Origin: Pseudomonadota bacterium
GTDB lineage: Bacteria > Pseudomonadota > Gammaproteobacteria > Burkholderiales > UBA9220
DNA: 64,000 bases
Direction of reading: 5' to 3'
NCBI GenBank assembly: GCA_021845865.1
Contig: JAJZVC010000006.1
Location: 1-64,000 of the forward strand
Under the pieces are notes generated by a model. That model searched no databases. It saw nothing but the letters and a program-made list of their open reading frames with translations, and was not told the DNA's origin. Position numbers and translations under genes: made by a program. Each line of letters starts with the position of its first letter. The first letter of the stretch is position 1. Of the stretch, positions 26,210 through 35,232 are shown in pieces.

Positions 26210-28990
26210 TTACTTTTTATTCGGATCACCCCATATATTGCCAGACGGCCCTCCCATCTGAACAATATCCCCTCTCACCTTTGATTTCGTAGCTGCCGCA
26301 CCTTTTTGCTGTTCCGTGACTTGTGCTTCGGAGTGGTTCCCTACGTCAATTATGCCCTGCATATGGGCCACTTGAACCGAAGGATCATTGTGGCCCACGG
26401 GGATATTTTTCATTCCACCATCCACAACCCCAGACACACCAGCCGCTTGGCGCGCCCCCTGCTGACCTGCCAGGGCCATCTGCTCAGTGTTGGCGGCCGG
26501 GCCCTCAACCTGCATGTTGGGCGCTGTCGGGTTGACGGATGCGATCCCCTTGGGAGATTCGGCTGCCATACCATCGAACGCCTGAGTATAGGGTAGCGCA
26601 GCGCCGGCCATGCCTTGATCGGACGCCATGCGGAGAGCGTGAAACGCGACGGCTGCCCGGCGTTCCTCGCCGGCCGGCAGCGTCGAAAGGTACTTCGTCG
26701 TATCGACATAACGGGATGCCTGGGCCAGCAAGCTGTTCGCCGCATCGCTGCCGACCCCCCGGCTGAAAGCCGCCCAGTCGTTCAGAACGGCATTCCGTAC
26801 CCCGTGCCGGTTCTCCGCAATCGCCTGGGCTTGCTGCTGGGAAGTCAGCACGTTCTGACTGGACATACCCGATGAGAAAGACTCCAACCGTTGCTTGGTC
26901 TCCTGGGCGCTATGCAAGCGGGAGAGCGCCTTGTTGAAGGACTCGGAATCCGTAGTTGAAAGTGTTTTGGAAAGAGTATTCCGGAACGTATCCGAAGTAG
27001 ATCCACGGGTCGCCACCTGGAGCTGGACAGCCTTCGCGTCCTCGGTGGCCCGCTTGTCGGACTTCAGTTCTTCATAGGCCGCCGTGACTTGAGAAGACTG
27101 CTCAGCGGACTTGCCAATTTTCCCGCCAATCAACTGCCCTACAAACGGCAAGTTCAAGCCGATCCCTGCGGAAGCAGACTCTACAAACGCCTCCTTATCC
27201 GAGCCCTGAAGCCCATGCTTCTCCGCGACGTCAGAGGCTCGGGCTCGTAGGGACCGGTAAGAGTCTGTGTTCGTCACCCCGGATTCCTTGAGGATTCCCT
27301 GGGCATGTTCCATCGTAAGCCCATGGGCTGACGCATTCTGCATCGTCCGCCCGAACTGCTGAACCACTTGGTTGCTGGTCGCGTCCACCTCTGCCTGGGC
27401 CCCGGAGAGCGCTATCTGGCGGGCACTTCCCGCAGAAATAGCAGCCCCTTCATTCCGGGTCATGTCCCCCACCACCCCGCCAGGAATACCGGAATACTGG
27501 GACGACCCGGCGACCATGGCCGGCGGCGCGTACACATCCGGTGCTCCCTGTTTCTCGTTGACATAATCCCGGCCGCTCCAGCGTTGGGCCATCGCCGTAA
27601 GGCCGAAGATGGAGCCGGAAAGGAGCGCAAAGGAGATCAGGGGCACCGCTCCCAGCATGTCACTGGCCACCGCCAGCTTGAGGGAAAGCATGTCGTAGAA
27701 CTCGCTGCTGACCGCAATGGAAAGGCCGTTGGGTGAAGCGGCCATCATTCTGTTTATCTCGTCCCCCACCATCACCTGGATCATGAAGTTGACCACGGCC
27801 GCGAAGGGCAGCCAGGTCTGGCTCCATACCCCGAAAAGCAGATAGGCGATCAATATCCTGATGCCATGCCAAGACGCCATCACCGCGAAGATGAACACCA
27901 GGGGCGCAAAAGCGTAGAACATGGCCAGAAGGATGTTCATGCCCGGGATCATGGTTTTCGTGAAGAATCCGGCATTGGCCGTCGCGTCGGTCTTCCACTG
28001 CTCTGCCGCCTGGGTCAGCATCGTAGTGCACTGGTTCAGGGAGGCGTAGTCCGAAGCTGACGAGGCGCAGTTGTAGGCCCTCGCCACCTCTGGCGCCAGC
28101 AGCGCATTCTTCATGAAGGCATTGGCGTCCTGGGCTCCACCCCATACCGGCTGGACAAGGTTGGCATAAACCGTATCCATGTCGGCCCGGGTATAGACAT
28201 TGGGCGTCGCCGCATTCGGGGTCGCCCGGGTTGGCATGTTCCGGTTCAGAAGCTTCTGGAAGTCGGGGCTGTTGAGAAAGTTGTCCGCGTCGGCGGCGAT
28301 CCGGGTGGCGGAGTCCGCACAAGACATCCCGGAGCCCTGCGGAAACGCGGCGGAGAAGTAGGTAGTCAGCCCATCGTGGTAATTCGTGGTGAGGTAGCCG
28401 ATGGCATCCTGGGAAATGGCGAATGCCTTGGGATCGAACGAAGCCGCATTAACGGCGCAATCCAGGGTGAACTCCTTGATGTTCGCCGTCAGGTAGGGAT
28501 CGTAATCCCCCACGCCCTGGCGCAAAGCCAGCAACAGGCGCAAGGGATTGGTGAACCCCTGGGAGGTCATGGTGATGTAGTTGCCATCGGTCGTGCTGAA
28601 CGCCGTCTCGATGTCGCTGGATATCGAGTGGGTGATCGAGCTGATGATGGACGCCGGCACCGCCACGCCAAGAGGCAGGTTGTCCACGGTGGTCGCGTTC
28701 CCGGTATAAAGATCCTCCACCTGGACCGAAACCTTGGGCACGGCCATCACATAAAAGATGGCCAGCAGAACCAGGGCCACGGCAGGGTTGAAGTTCTTCC
28801 CGATCCCGAACCGCGACAGCACCCCGGCGCCGATGGACAGGAACAGGGTAACGAGGAGCCCCGTGAGCACGGCGCTTCCTGCCCCGATACCGGAACCGGA
28901 GGAAAGGAGCCCTGAACCGAACACCATGGCCACGGCGTTCAGCACCTGGCGGAACATATTCACATCGCCGAGGGTATAGATCGTGAACAT
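26210..28990 (-). CDS. traG: F-type conjugation protein TraG (N-terminal family)
   Basis: A 926-residue membrane protein. Five or so hydrophobic helices occur in the first 90 residues and again at about 345-480 (e.g. MNILLAMFYAFAPLVFIFAV, HGIRILIAYLLFGVWSQTWL), as in TraG_N proteins of F-like systems. The C-terminal half (about 530-926) is soluble, Gln/Ala-rich and helical. In F-type systems TraG acts in pilus assembly and mating-pair stabilisation, and its C-terminal part is the target of entry exclusion. Its ATG overlaps the traH stop (TGATG). Confidence 0.88.
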   Translation of the reverse strand: MFTIYTLGDVNMFRQVLNAVAMVFGSGLLSSGSGIGAGSAVLTGLLVTLFLSIGAGVLSRFGIGKNFNPAVALVLLAIFYVMAVPKVSVQVEDLYTGNATTVDNLPLGVAVPASIISSITHSISSDIETAFSTTDGNYITMTSQGFTNPLRLLLALRQGVGDYDPYLTANIKEFTLDCAVNAASFDPKAFAISQDAIGYLTTNYHDGLTTYFSAAFPQGSGMSCADSATRIAADADNFLNSPDFQKLLNRNMPTRATPNAATPNVYTRADMDTVYANLVQPVWGGAQDANAFMKNALLAPEVARAYNCASSASDYASLNQCTTMLTQAAEQWKTDATANAGFFTKTMIPGMNILLAMFYAFAPLVFIFAVMASWHGIRILIAYLLFGVWSQTWLPFAAVVNFMIQVMVGDEINRMMAASPNGLSIAVSSEFYDMLSLKLAVASDMLGAVPLISFALLSGSIFGLTAMAQRWSGRDYVNEKQGAPDVYAPPAMVAGSSQYSGIPGGVVGDMTRNEGAAISAGSARQIALSGAQAEVDATSNQVVQQFGRTMQNASAHGLTMEHAQGILKESGVTNTDSYRSLRARASDVAEKHGLQGSDKEAFVESASAGIGLNLPFVGQLIGGKIGKSAEQSSQVTAAYEELKSDKRATEDAKAVQLQVATRGSTSDTFRNTLSKTLSTTDSESFNKALSRLHSAQETKQRLESFSSGMSSQNVLTSQQQAQAIAENRHGVRNAVLNDWAAFSRGVGSDAANSLLAQASRYVDTTKYLSTLPAGEERRAAVAFHALRMASDQGMAGAALPYTQAFDGMAAESPKGIASVNPTAPNMQVEGPAANTEQMALAGQQGARQAAGVSGVVDGGMKNIPVGHNDPSVQVAHMQGIIDVGNHSEAQVTEQQKGAAATKSKVRGDIVQMGGPSGNIWGDPNKK

Positions 28991-30411
28991 CAGCGCTTAG
29001 CCACCTGGGCGAAGACAGCGGGGTTGGAGGAGATCACGGCCGCCACGTACTGCTTCGCCTTCAGTACGCGGTCGGTCTGACTGGCAACGATCTCCTGCTG
29101 TTTGACCCACTCGGAGAACAGTTCCTGCTCCCGTCTGGCAATATCGTCCGGCTTCGTGACACCTGACGCCCCGGAGAACGCCTGGCGTGCTGCCTTCAAG
29201 GCTGCCTCGCCGTACCGGGCCGCCAGCTCGTCGGCGATGACCGGGGCCAGTTGCTGGGCCACTACCACCATGGCGCCGGGGCTGGCCTGGACATCGCGCA
29301 ACATCTTGAGCACTGGGGCGGACACGGCGTTGATGAACGCCTTGTGTTGGGCCGTGAAGCCGCAGTCCGTGGTATTGCAGGTGGACAGCAGTCCCAGGAT
29401 CGAACTGGGCTGCACACCGTCGTTCTCGTTGGCTCCCCCGAAGAGCATCCGGTTGGTGTACCCCAGCGTCCCCTCGAAGGACAGATCGGCCAGCATTGGA
29501 TTCAAACAACCCTCTCTCTCCGTCGTATCGCAACGGAGGTACTTGAGCGGCTTCTTGCTGGACCCGTCACGAAGGTCGCTCAAGGACAGCGCATAGCTGA
29601 TGGGCTTGCCGGTCTGTGGCTTGGGGCTGCCATCCGGGTTCGTTTCATCGGGTTGCTGACCGGGCATCACGATGGTCCCCAGGAGGCTCATGACAATCTG
29701 GTTGGCCATGTCCGGGTTGGACTCGCCGGCCGCCGGGTTCCCCAGGTACTGGCCGGCGTTGGTATCGGACAACGCCTTCCAGACCAGATTGCCGCAGGTG
29801 GCACAGCTTTCGGAGTTACGCTTGGAACTGGCATTCGGGCTGGAGAACAGGTCGTTGATGGAGGAAAACAAGTCCGAGAAGAAGCCCTTGCCGGAGTCCT
29901 CCTTGGTAGCCTTCTCGTCGGATGCGTTCTTCCTGGCGTCTGGATCATCGAAACCCTTGACGATCTGGTTGGCGATGGCGCAGGTATTCTTGAACATGCT
30001 GTTGAGCGCCTGGAGCTTGGACTGAAACTCGGTCATCAACTGAGCGAGCTGCGGGTTGATGCTCTTGATGGCGAGATGGAAGAGCGCCCCGATGGAGTTG
30101 GCGGCGATCTGCCGGAACAGGGCGGTGAGCTGTTCCGAATTGATGAAGGTAAACGACCCTCCATAGAGGTCGATGCCCCCACAGCCGGCGGAAAATCGCG
30201 GCGGGTCGAAGGCTACCAGGTTGATGTTGCGGATGGGAGTGCGGAGCGCGGCGCCGCCGCCCACGAAGCCACCACGGGTTTGGCTGCTGTATGCCTGGGC
30301 GGAAGTCACGTTGGTCATGAACATCCCGTCCAGGGCATCCTGGAGGCCGGCGTTGGCCTGACCGGCGTTCAGCAGCAACGACAGCGATAGCACGAGAACG
30401 ACGGGTTTCAT
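28990..30411 (-). CDS. traH: F-type conjugation protein TraH
   Basis: A 473-residue secreted protein with signal peptide (MKPVVLVLSLSLLLNAGQAN, then AGLQDALDGMF) and the TraH hallmarks: FDPPRFSAGCGGIDLYGGSF, FINSEQLTALFRQIAANSIG and paired cysteines throughout. TraH is a periplasmic/outer-membrane pilus assembly factor of F-like type IV secretion. The start overlaps the stop of the upstream small gene (ATGA), so the operon is tightly coupled. Confidence 0.92.
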   Translation of the reverse strand: MKPVVLVLSLSLLLNAGQANAGLQDALDGMFMTNVTSAQAYSSQTRGGFVGGGAALRTPIRNINLVAFDPPRFSAGCGGIDLYGGSFTFINSEQLTALFRQIAANSIGALFHLAIKSINPQLAQLMTEFQSKLQALNSMFKNTCAIANQIVKGFDDPDARKNASDEKATKEDSGKGFFSDLFSSINDLFSSPNASSKRNSESCATCGNLVWKALSDTNAGQYLGNPAAGESNPDMANQIVMSLLGTIVMPGQQPDETNPDGSPKPQTGKPISYALSLSDLRDGSSKKPLKYLRCDTTEREGCLNPMLADLSFEGTLGYTNRMLFGGANENDGVQPSSILGLLSTCNTTDCGFTAQHKAFINAVSAPVLKMLRDVQASPGAMVVVAQQLAPVIADELAARYGEAALKAARQAFSGASGVTKPDDIARREQELFSEWVKQQEIVASQTDRVLKAKQYVAAVISSNPAVFAQVAKR

Positions 30412-30815
30412 TGACCCCTCCCGATGGCTTGCCGAAATTGGGACAGGTCAATCGCCTCCATCGGGGCCGTCCCGTCCCGACAAAGGTTGATGCCATAGTC
30501 CACCGTGAAATCCGCCCTTCCCCCTTCCTTAGTCAGCGCATTCGGCTGGACCAGGCGCACGTTGAGGCGCTTGCAGCCTTCCTGCTTGTACGCCTTGAGA
30601 GTGGTTACCTCGACCCGTACCGGGTCGCGGGACTGGGTGGTTTGGTGCATCTTCTCCGCGATGGGGCCCGTCAGGACACCCTTGGCAGTACCGCCCGGGG
30701 CGTCGATGGCCTGCATGAGCAGCGGCTTGACCGTGGTGTACTCGGCGGCCAAGGCATCCACGCTCAAAAGCAGGGACGCGGACAGACAGATAATCAAGAG
30801 TTGGCGTATTTTCAT
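30408..30815 (-). CDS. Secreted protein between traN and traH
   Basis: A 135-residue protein from ATG 30815 (a GTG three codons earlier is possible). Signal peptide: MKIRQLLIICLSASLLLSVD, then ALAAEY. The mature part (about 110 residues) includes two cysteines (EGCKRLNVRL and GINLCRDG) that could form a disulfide. I do not recognise it as TraF or TrbC. Position inside the tra operon suggests an envelope component of the mating apparatus. Confidence 0.7.
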   Translation of the reverse strand: MKIRQLLIICLSASLLLSVDALAAEYTTVKPLLMQAIDAPGGTAKGVLTGPIAEKMHQTTQSRDPVRVEVTTLKAYKQEGCKRLNVRLVQPNALTKEGGRADFTVDYGINLCRDGTAPMEAIDLSQFRQAIGRGQ

Positions 30816-30830
30816 ATTCCCCACCGTTTC

Positions 30831-32060
30831 TCACTGACGATAGAACTGCTGGACTTGGTTCTGGATGACCTGCTGGGTTTTGCCGGCGAGCGCACTGGCA
30901 TCCGGCACGTGGACGTTGGCCATGATCTCGCCGTAAAACTCGCTCAGGTCCATCTGGTTGAAGTTGAGGTTCGCAAATTGGGGCTGGGTAAACCCCGAGC
31001 AGTCCGGCGACTCCGCGCCGCCCCAACTCTTGCCAACTTGGGGCCGCCCTTGCTCATTGATGATGCGGGCCAGGCGCGAGTTGAAGCAGCAGTAGCTCTC
31101 CGTGGTTTCCAGGCAGATTCCCAGGATGGGGATTTCCAGGGAGCAATAGCTCCCGACGAAGTGGCATAGGTTCTGCCCTCGCTTGAGGCCAAGAACCTGC
31201 TCGTCCTCCTCGCAAGCAAGCAGCTCCTGCAAGACCATCATGCCGACGGAAATAGCGAAGCTCGTGGGGTCAAAAGCAAAGCCAATCGAGCCCCCCGCGC
31301 CGAAATTCACGGTGATGCCGTAGAAACTGACTCCAGGGTTGAACCCCGCACCAGTCCCGTATAGAGAGCTGTAGAGGTTCAGCATGGAGTTGGGGGCATC
31401 GCTCATGAACAGGGCGTCATAAACGTAGGTGGAGCCCATGAGATTGCTAGCGTTATTACCAAGCGTGGACAACAACGCCGAATTGCTTATCCCCGCCCCG
31501 CCGCCGGATGTTTCGCAGCAATTCTTCAACCCGAAAAATCCCTTCGTGCATGAACCGTTGAAACCGCCGAAGAGCGTGAGGGAATTGGGGTCCATGTATG
31601 TCCCCGCCTCCCGTGCGGCCTCCATACCGGCGACGGCTTTGACGAAATCGGAATCCGGCGCATATCCCGTGTCGTAGCATTTGCCATCCTGGCAAAACGT
31701 CTGGACCGAACAATCATTGACGGTGGTGGTCTGGGGCGGTGTCGCTTGGCATTGGTAGGTCTGCTCGTACATCGTGCAAAGCCCCTGGGGATTGGTCTTG
31801 ATGCACTTGGATCCGATCTGCCCGCAGCCCTTGTCCCGTAGAGCTTGGCAATCATCCACCTGCTGGGGGCTGACGCAGTTGTAGCTGTTTTCGTAGTGCC
31901 AGCAGGTCTCACCGATGTCCGCCAGGCACACCTGAACCCCGGAGATCGTCTTGCAGGGTGTAGCGTCCAGGCAGGCGGAGCCCACCTTGACGCAATCGCC
32001 GGCAAACACGGGAAGCGCGGTGATGAGGGCTATGGTCAGGATCAGCGAAGCTGGACGCAT
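30831..32060 (-). CDS. traN: Mating-pair stabilisation protein TraN
   Basis: A 409-residue Cys-rich secreted protein (start MRPASLILTIALITALPVFA; an ATG four codons earlier is also possible). The mature N-terminus shows repeated Cys units (CVKVGSACLDATPCKTISGV, CQALRDKGCGQIGSKC) and the C-terminal region the TraN segments CEEDEQVLGLKRGQNLCHFV, CCFNSRLARIINEQGRPQVG and WGGAESPDCSGFTQPQF. In F-type systems TraN sits in the outer membrane and contacts the recipient's surface, setting host preference. It overlaps the upstream lipoprotein gene. Confidence 0.93.
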   Translation of the reverse strand: MRPASLILTIALITALPVFAGDCVKVGSACLDATPCKTISGVQVCLADIGETCWHYENSYNCVSPQQVDDCQALRDKGCGQIGSKCIKTNPQGLCTMYEQTYQCQATPPQTTTVNDCSVQTFCQDGKCYDTGYAPDSDFVKAVAGMEAAREAGTYMDPNSLTLFGGFNGSCTKGFFGLKNCCETSGGGAGISNSALLSTLGNNASNLMGSTYVYDALFMSDAPNSMLNLYSSLYGTGAGFNPGVSFYGITVNFGAGGSIGFAFDPTSFAISVGMMVLQELLACEEDEQVLGLKRGQNLCHFVGSYCSLEIPILGICLETTESYCCFNSRLARIINEQGRPQVGKSWGGAESPDCSGFTQPQFANLNFNQMDLSEFYGEIMANVHVPDASALAGKTQQVIQNQVQQFYRQ

Positions 32061-32233
32061 TGGACATCCCATCCGTCAACGGTCGCAGTTTCAGTCCCCG
32101 CCCCCTGGCCCTGGGCCACCTTGACCCGCAGTGTCCGGGTGCATTCGAGCGTCGTCTTGGAGGGTATCGCTGCTGCACACCCTCCCAGGACGAGTGAAAG
32201 GACGACCAGGGCTGTCTTAACGTGAAAGGTCAT
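32042..32233 (-). CDS. Small lipoprotein in the tra operon
   Basis: A 63-residue product from ATG 32233, whose ATGA overlaps the stop of the upstream gene. Residues 1-18 are a signal sequence ending in the lipobox LVLGGC, so Cys19 or so would be lipidated. The short mature part has one further Cys pair position (LECTRTLRVKV, DVQCVQL). It overlaps traN by 19 bases. A TraV-like or exclusion role cannot be decided. Confidence 0.65.
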   Translation of the reverse strand: MTFHVKTALVVLSLVLGGCAAAIPSKTTLECTRTLRVKVAQGQGAGTETATVDGWDVQCVQLR

Positions 32234-32442
32234 TGGGGACGTGCTTTCGGACCACATCCCATAATTTGCGCAACCTTGAGTTCGCTGACCTCGGCACGCA
32301 GTTTTTCGACCTCTTCAGCCATCTTGTCGGCCTTGGCCGCGCCGAGGTTGACGGCCACCGAAATGACGACCGAAAACACCAGGGCCCCACCCAGGCATAA
32401 AAAAGCGATCAGCGCGTTTCTCTTCGGGTCGCGGGTAAACAT
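32230..32442 (-). CDS. Small membrane protein with coiled coil
   Basis: A 70-residue product with strong CAAGGAGA ribosome site. It has one transmembrane helix (ALIAFLCLGGALVFSVVISV) followed by a short heptad segment (DKMAEEVEKLRAEVSELKVA), a layout like phage and conjugation accessory proteins. It overlaps the end of the larger upstream frame by 128 bases in another frame and the lipoprotein start by 4. Confidence 0.6.
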   Translation of the reverse strand: MFTRDPKRNALIAFLCLGGALVFSVVISVAVNLGAAKADKMAEEVEKLRAEVSELKVAQIMGCGPKARPQ

Positions 32443-33115
32443 AAGCTGTCTCCTTGATGAACTTGGGTTCGATGGTGGCGGCCAGAACGGTCACGTTGGC
32501 CGCCAAATCCTGGTCAGCAGATATCTCTCCCCACAGCGCTATGAACGTCAGGAGGATCTCCGCAAGGTTTTCCGGGTGGGCAGTCAGCGCTTGGGCCGTC
32601 AACTGCGTCAGGTTGTTTTCTGTGATGGTCTCCAGGCTTTGCTCCTGCAATGCCTCGAAACCAATCTGAAAAAACGGTGGATCAACATCGTCATATGGCA
32701 TTGCTTTTTCCTCCTTGTCGCGAAAAAACTTGGTCTTCCGCCGCGCGATCCACCATACGGCGTTAGTTTTGCGGGCGCAGTCCTCATCTGACACCCGTCC
32801 ATGGGCAACCGCCCAGTCTCTGATGTCCTCAGCCCGGCCGATTTGCCTTGCGGACCCTGCTAGCAGGGGTAGTCCCCGTTCCCGATTTCGCTGGGCAGCC
32901 ATTGCCCAGTGCCCCACCCTGATCCGCTCGGAGCAGGATGGACACAACCGAGGTGAGTGTTTCAAGAGCGCGGTTGAGATTTTTGTCCGGTGGACAACAA
33001 ACACGAACGTTGGATGGCCGCACCGATGAATTACGATGATCCGGCGACGTTTGGGCGCGGGGCGACGCCTCACGATTCGCACCTTCTGAGCCGCTTCCAG
33101 TCGCCACGAAGCCAC
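32315..33115 (-). CDS. Zinc-ribbon hypothetical protein, possibly two genes in one frame
   Basis: One open frame of 266 codons. The N-terminal part has a zinc ribbon (HRCGHPTF and CPSCSERIR) and then GLPLLAGSARQIGRAEDIRD and TNAVWWIARRK, a pattern seen in mobile-element proteins whose sequence reads CGH..CPxC..GLPxLxGSxKQIxWAExIR. After this, an internal ATG at 32700 has a perfect AAGGAGG site and starts MPYDDVDPPFFQIGFEALQE. The start of the long form is uncertain because it overlaps the HTH gene. The last 40 codons overlap the next gene and look degenerate. Confidence 0.5.
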   Translation of the reverse strand: MASWRLEAAQKVRIVRRRPAPKRRRIIVIHRCGHPTFVFVVHRTKISTALLKHSPRLCPSCSERIRVGHWAMAAQRNRERGLPLLAGSARQIGRAEDIRDWAVAHGRVSDEDCARKTNAVWWIARRKTKFFRDKEEKAMPYDDVDPPFFQIGFEALQEQSLETITENNLTQLTAQALTAHPENLAEILLTFIALWGEISADQDLAANVTVLAATIEPKFIKETAYVYPRPEEKRADRFFMPGWGPGVFGRHFGGRQPRRGQGRQDG

Positions 33116-33273
33116 CCACTAATTACGTCGCGATGCCACCGACGCAGCCGACCGAGTCGCACCGCCGGCGGCATCTTTCCTTCTTTTTCGAGATCCTGAA
33201 TGAGCCGAACCGAAACACCCGCCATCCGGGCGATCTCGGCCGCGCTCAGCATTTCCGTATCCGGCAAACTCAT
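33070..33273 (-). CDS. AlpA/excisionase-like HTH protein
   Basis: A 67-residue protein with a MerR/excisionase-like helix-turn-helix: LSAAEIARMAGVSVRLIQDL then a wing GKMPPAVRLGRLRRWHRDVI. Such proteins bend att DNA for excision or activate prophage/island genes. It is the first gene of the leftward operon that ends with traNHG and starts 60 bases from the duplicated palindromic sequence at 33335, so it may be both regulated by and regulator of that site. Confidence 0.7.
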   Translation of the reverse strand: MSLPDTEMLSAAEIARMAGVSVRLIQDLEKEGKMPPAVRLGRLRRWHRDVISGWLRGDWKRLRRCES

Positions 33274-33334
33274 AGGCTTGGTTTTATCTATTTGTTGTGT
33301 TTCTGGTCTCTGTTAGTAGGCCGCAGAGCAGGCT

Positions 33335-33415
33335 GTGAGGCACATCCTAGTGACATAGACGTCACCAGCAAAATATAATGTTCACGTTATAGTTAACAAC
33401 GTCCCCATAGAGAAA
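33335..33415. promoter_or_regulatory. Duplicated regulatory sequence, copy A
   Basis: About 80 bases closely match 35648-35724 without being part of any gene. The core is a dyad GTGAC-6-GTCAC at 33350-33365, followed by CACCAGCAAAATATAATGTTC and a GTTAAC palindrome. It lies between divergent genes, upstream of the HTH-tra operon (leftward) and of the 33428 gene (rightward). A shared regulator or promoter is the simplest reading. Confidence 0.65.
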
Positions 33416-33427
33416 GAGGAGTAGCCA

Positions 33428-34297
33428 ATGTTCAATTTTGCATCCGTTGGATTTGCATACCTCGCGGCAATAGCCACTGGAGAAACAGTCGCAGCCGCTC
33501 GAAAAATCGCGATGCAAGAAAAGTTAGCGACTTCCCAACCTGTCCCGGAAAATCATTTCGAAGTCGAACTCAACGAAATCCTGCTTGACCCACGTGGAAG
33601 TCGTACCAAGCTCGCGGCACATCTAGAACAACATGAATGGATGGTTTTTCACTCTGCTGACCACGGCCAATGGGGTCCCCGAATTGACGCCCTCAAAGCA
33701 GCATTGGCCGCGGAACAGTTACGGAGTCAAGGAAAGGGTGAAACTTACCTGGCCTGCCTCTTCGTAGGCTTAGCAATCAGCGCAGCCGACCGTGAGAAGC
33801 AGTTCTGTACCGCCTGCGGATGGCGCCTACGTAGCTCAAAAAATCGATTTCACTGCCAATTTTGTGGGACATCACGTGGCGAAAGCGGGGGAAAGGTAGA
33901 GAATCTCCGGCAAAGAAGAACGATGGAGGCCCTAAAAGAGTCCGCCGAATATCATGCATTTATGAACGTGAAAGAAAGAGGCACCGATTATCTGCTGTGG
34001 CTCGCTGGAGGCAAAGCAGAACCTCCTGCCCCACCCCTAAGATGTGACCCCGAGGATTGCACGCCTGATCCAGAGTATCGGCGCCTTAAAGAAGCTCTTT
34101 CCGACACCTGGGCCAAGCATGTTCCGAATCTGCGAATACAACAGGCTAGCGACACAGAAAAAAAATTAGCCGAATTAGCCAGACAAGGGTTGAGCAGAGC
34201 AGAAGCTGCCCGTCGGCTTGGTCTTAGTCGAGCCGGGGTAACGGCAGCCTGTCACCGCAACTCCGACTTAGCTCAACTATTTCGCGAGCAGCGCTGA
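33428..34297 (+). CDS. Hypothetical zinc-ribbon and HTH protein
   Basis: A 289-residue protein of unknown function with a good AGAGGAG site. Residues about 127-148 form a zinc ribbon with two CxxC pairs (CTACGWRL and CQFCG). Residues about 252-275 form a helix-turn-helix (LSRAEAARRLGLSRAGVTAA). The N-terminal 25 residues are mildly hydrophobic (FASVGFAYLAAIATGETVAA), but a signal peptide is doubtful. It is the only rightward gene in this half of the island and is divergent from the HTH-tra operon. Confidence 0.6.
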   Translation: MFNFASVGFAYLAAIATGETVAAARKIAMQEKLATSQPVPENHFEVELNEILLDPRGSRTKLAAHLEQHEWMVFHSADHGQWGPRIDALKAALAAEQLRSQGKGETYLACLFVGLAISAADREKQFCTACGWRLRSSKNRFHCQFCGTSRGESGGKVENLRQRRTMEALKESAEYHAFMNVKERGTDYLLWLAGGKAEPPAPPLRCDPEDCTPDPEYRRLKEALSDTWAKHVPNLRIQQASDTEKKLAELARQGLSRAEAARRLGLSRAGVTAACHRNSDLAQLFREQR

Positions 34298-34326
34298 GCC
34301 TTTTATCACGTAAAAACGACTCACGA

Positions 34327-35232
34327 TCACCGTCTCCCAGCCATACGAGGGGCGTACCGTGCCAACACGGCTTCCCCCGCCGCAATGGCACGCTCATCTC
34401 CTACAGGTATAGCGCTGGAGTCAGCTCGGCGCCGTTCCGCTTGGGCATGGGCTTCTCGCCGGGCACGGACGGACAGTGCATGATCAATGGTCAGTTCTCC
34501 GGCAATCACCGCTGGGATCAGGCTCTTGCGGAGTAAGGCAAAAGGTCGCTTGGCTACGCCGGTGCTGATCTGGCCTATCAGCTCATCCACCACATCATGT
34601 TGCTGGCCATGAGACAACCCAGCTATTGCTCTGGCAACTTCGTCGCGGAGGTGCGAAGGCAGCTCTTCTAGGTGCGGACCATTCACTGCGTCGATGCCAA
34701 TGTGTGTGGGTGGTGGTAGTGGTGGTGTAGATATATAACTACCACCTATATAGTTGTTGTCCCGATTTTCCCGGTCACGGGAAGCCGATTTTCCGGCCCC
34801 GGGAACCCGATTTTTCGGGCTCCCGGAACCCGAAAAATCTGGTTCCTTTGATTTAATTGAGTATTTTTCGGCTGAGGCGTTGATGGCGTCGATCCGCAGC
34901 CTATATTTTTTTCGTTTCGTCCATAATTGGCCGACTTGAGTGGTTTCCTCCCCCTCCTCTGCCCAGCCCACTTCTACCAGCCTCCGCAGCGCATCACGAA
35001 CTTTGTCCTCTCCGTACAGCCCGCGCATCGCTCGGGCGATATCGGCAGCACCCTTACGCACCCATCCATCCCCACTGTCGAGCGCGTGACGCTGCCAATA
35101 TTCGAGCTGTGCCAAAACTGCCGCGACCGCATGTTGTCGTTCCCCCAACTCCTCCAACACCCAATAGTCAATGCGAGCGAACCCACTGCCGGGCGGATGC
35201 TGAATCAACGAGTGCTTCATTGAGATACTCAC
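34327..35232 (-). CDS. Winged-helix protein, putative island replication or partition factor
   Basis: A 301-residue protein from GTG 35232 (TAGTG overlap with the upstream stop), or from ATG 35220. The N-terminal 115 residues (GFARIDYWVLEELGERQHAV, then YGEDKVRDALRRLVEVGWAE) resemble phage and plasmid replication-protein winged helices that open with a 'YW' motif. A low-complexity linker with Ser/Lys and PPLPPPTH follows, then a helical C-terminal part. I cannot assign it firmly to a Rep family; SGI1-type islands carry a rep gene, which makes this worth testing. Confidence 0.5.
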   Translation of the reverse strand: MSISMKHSLIQHPPGSGFARIDYWVLEELGERQHAVAAVLAQLEYWQRHALDSGDGWVRKGAADIARAMRGLYGEDKVRDALRRLVEVGWAEEGEETTQVGQLWTKRKKYRLRIDAINASAEKYSIKSKEPDFSGSGSPKNRVPGAGKSASRDRENRDNNYIGGSYISTPPLPPPTHIGIDAVNGPHLEELPSHLRDEVARAIAGLSHGQQHDVVDELIGQISTGVAKRPFALLRKSLIPAVIAGELTIDHALSVRARREAHAQAERRRADSSAIPVGDERAIAAGEAVLARYAPRMAGRR

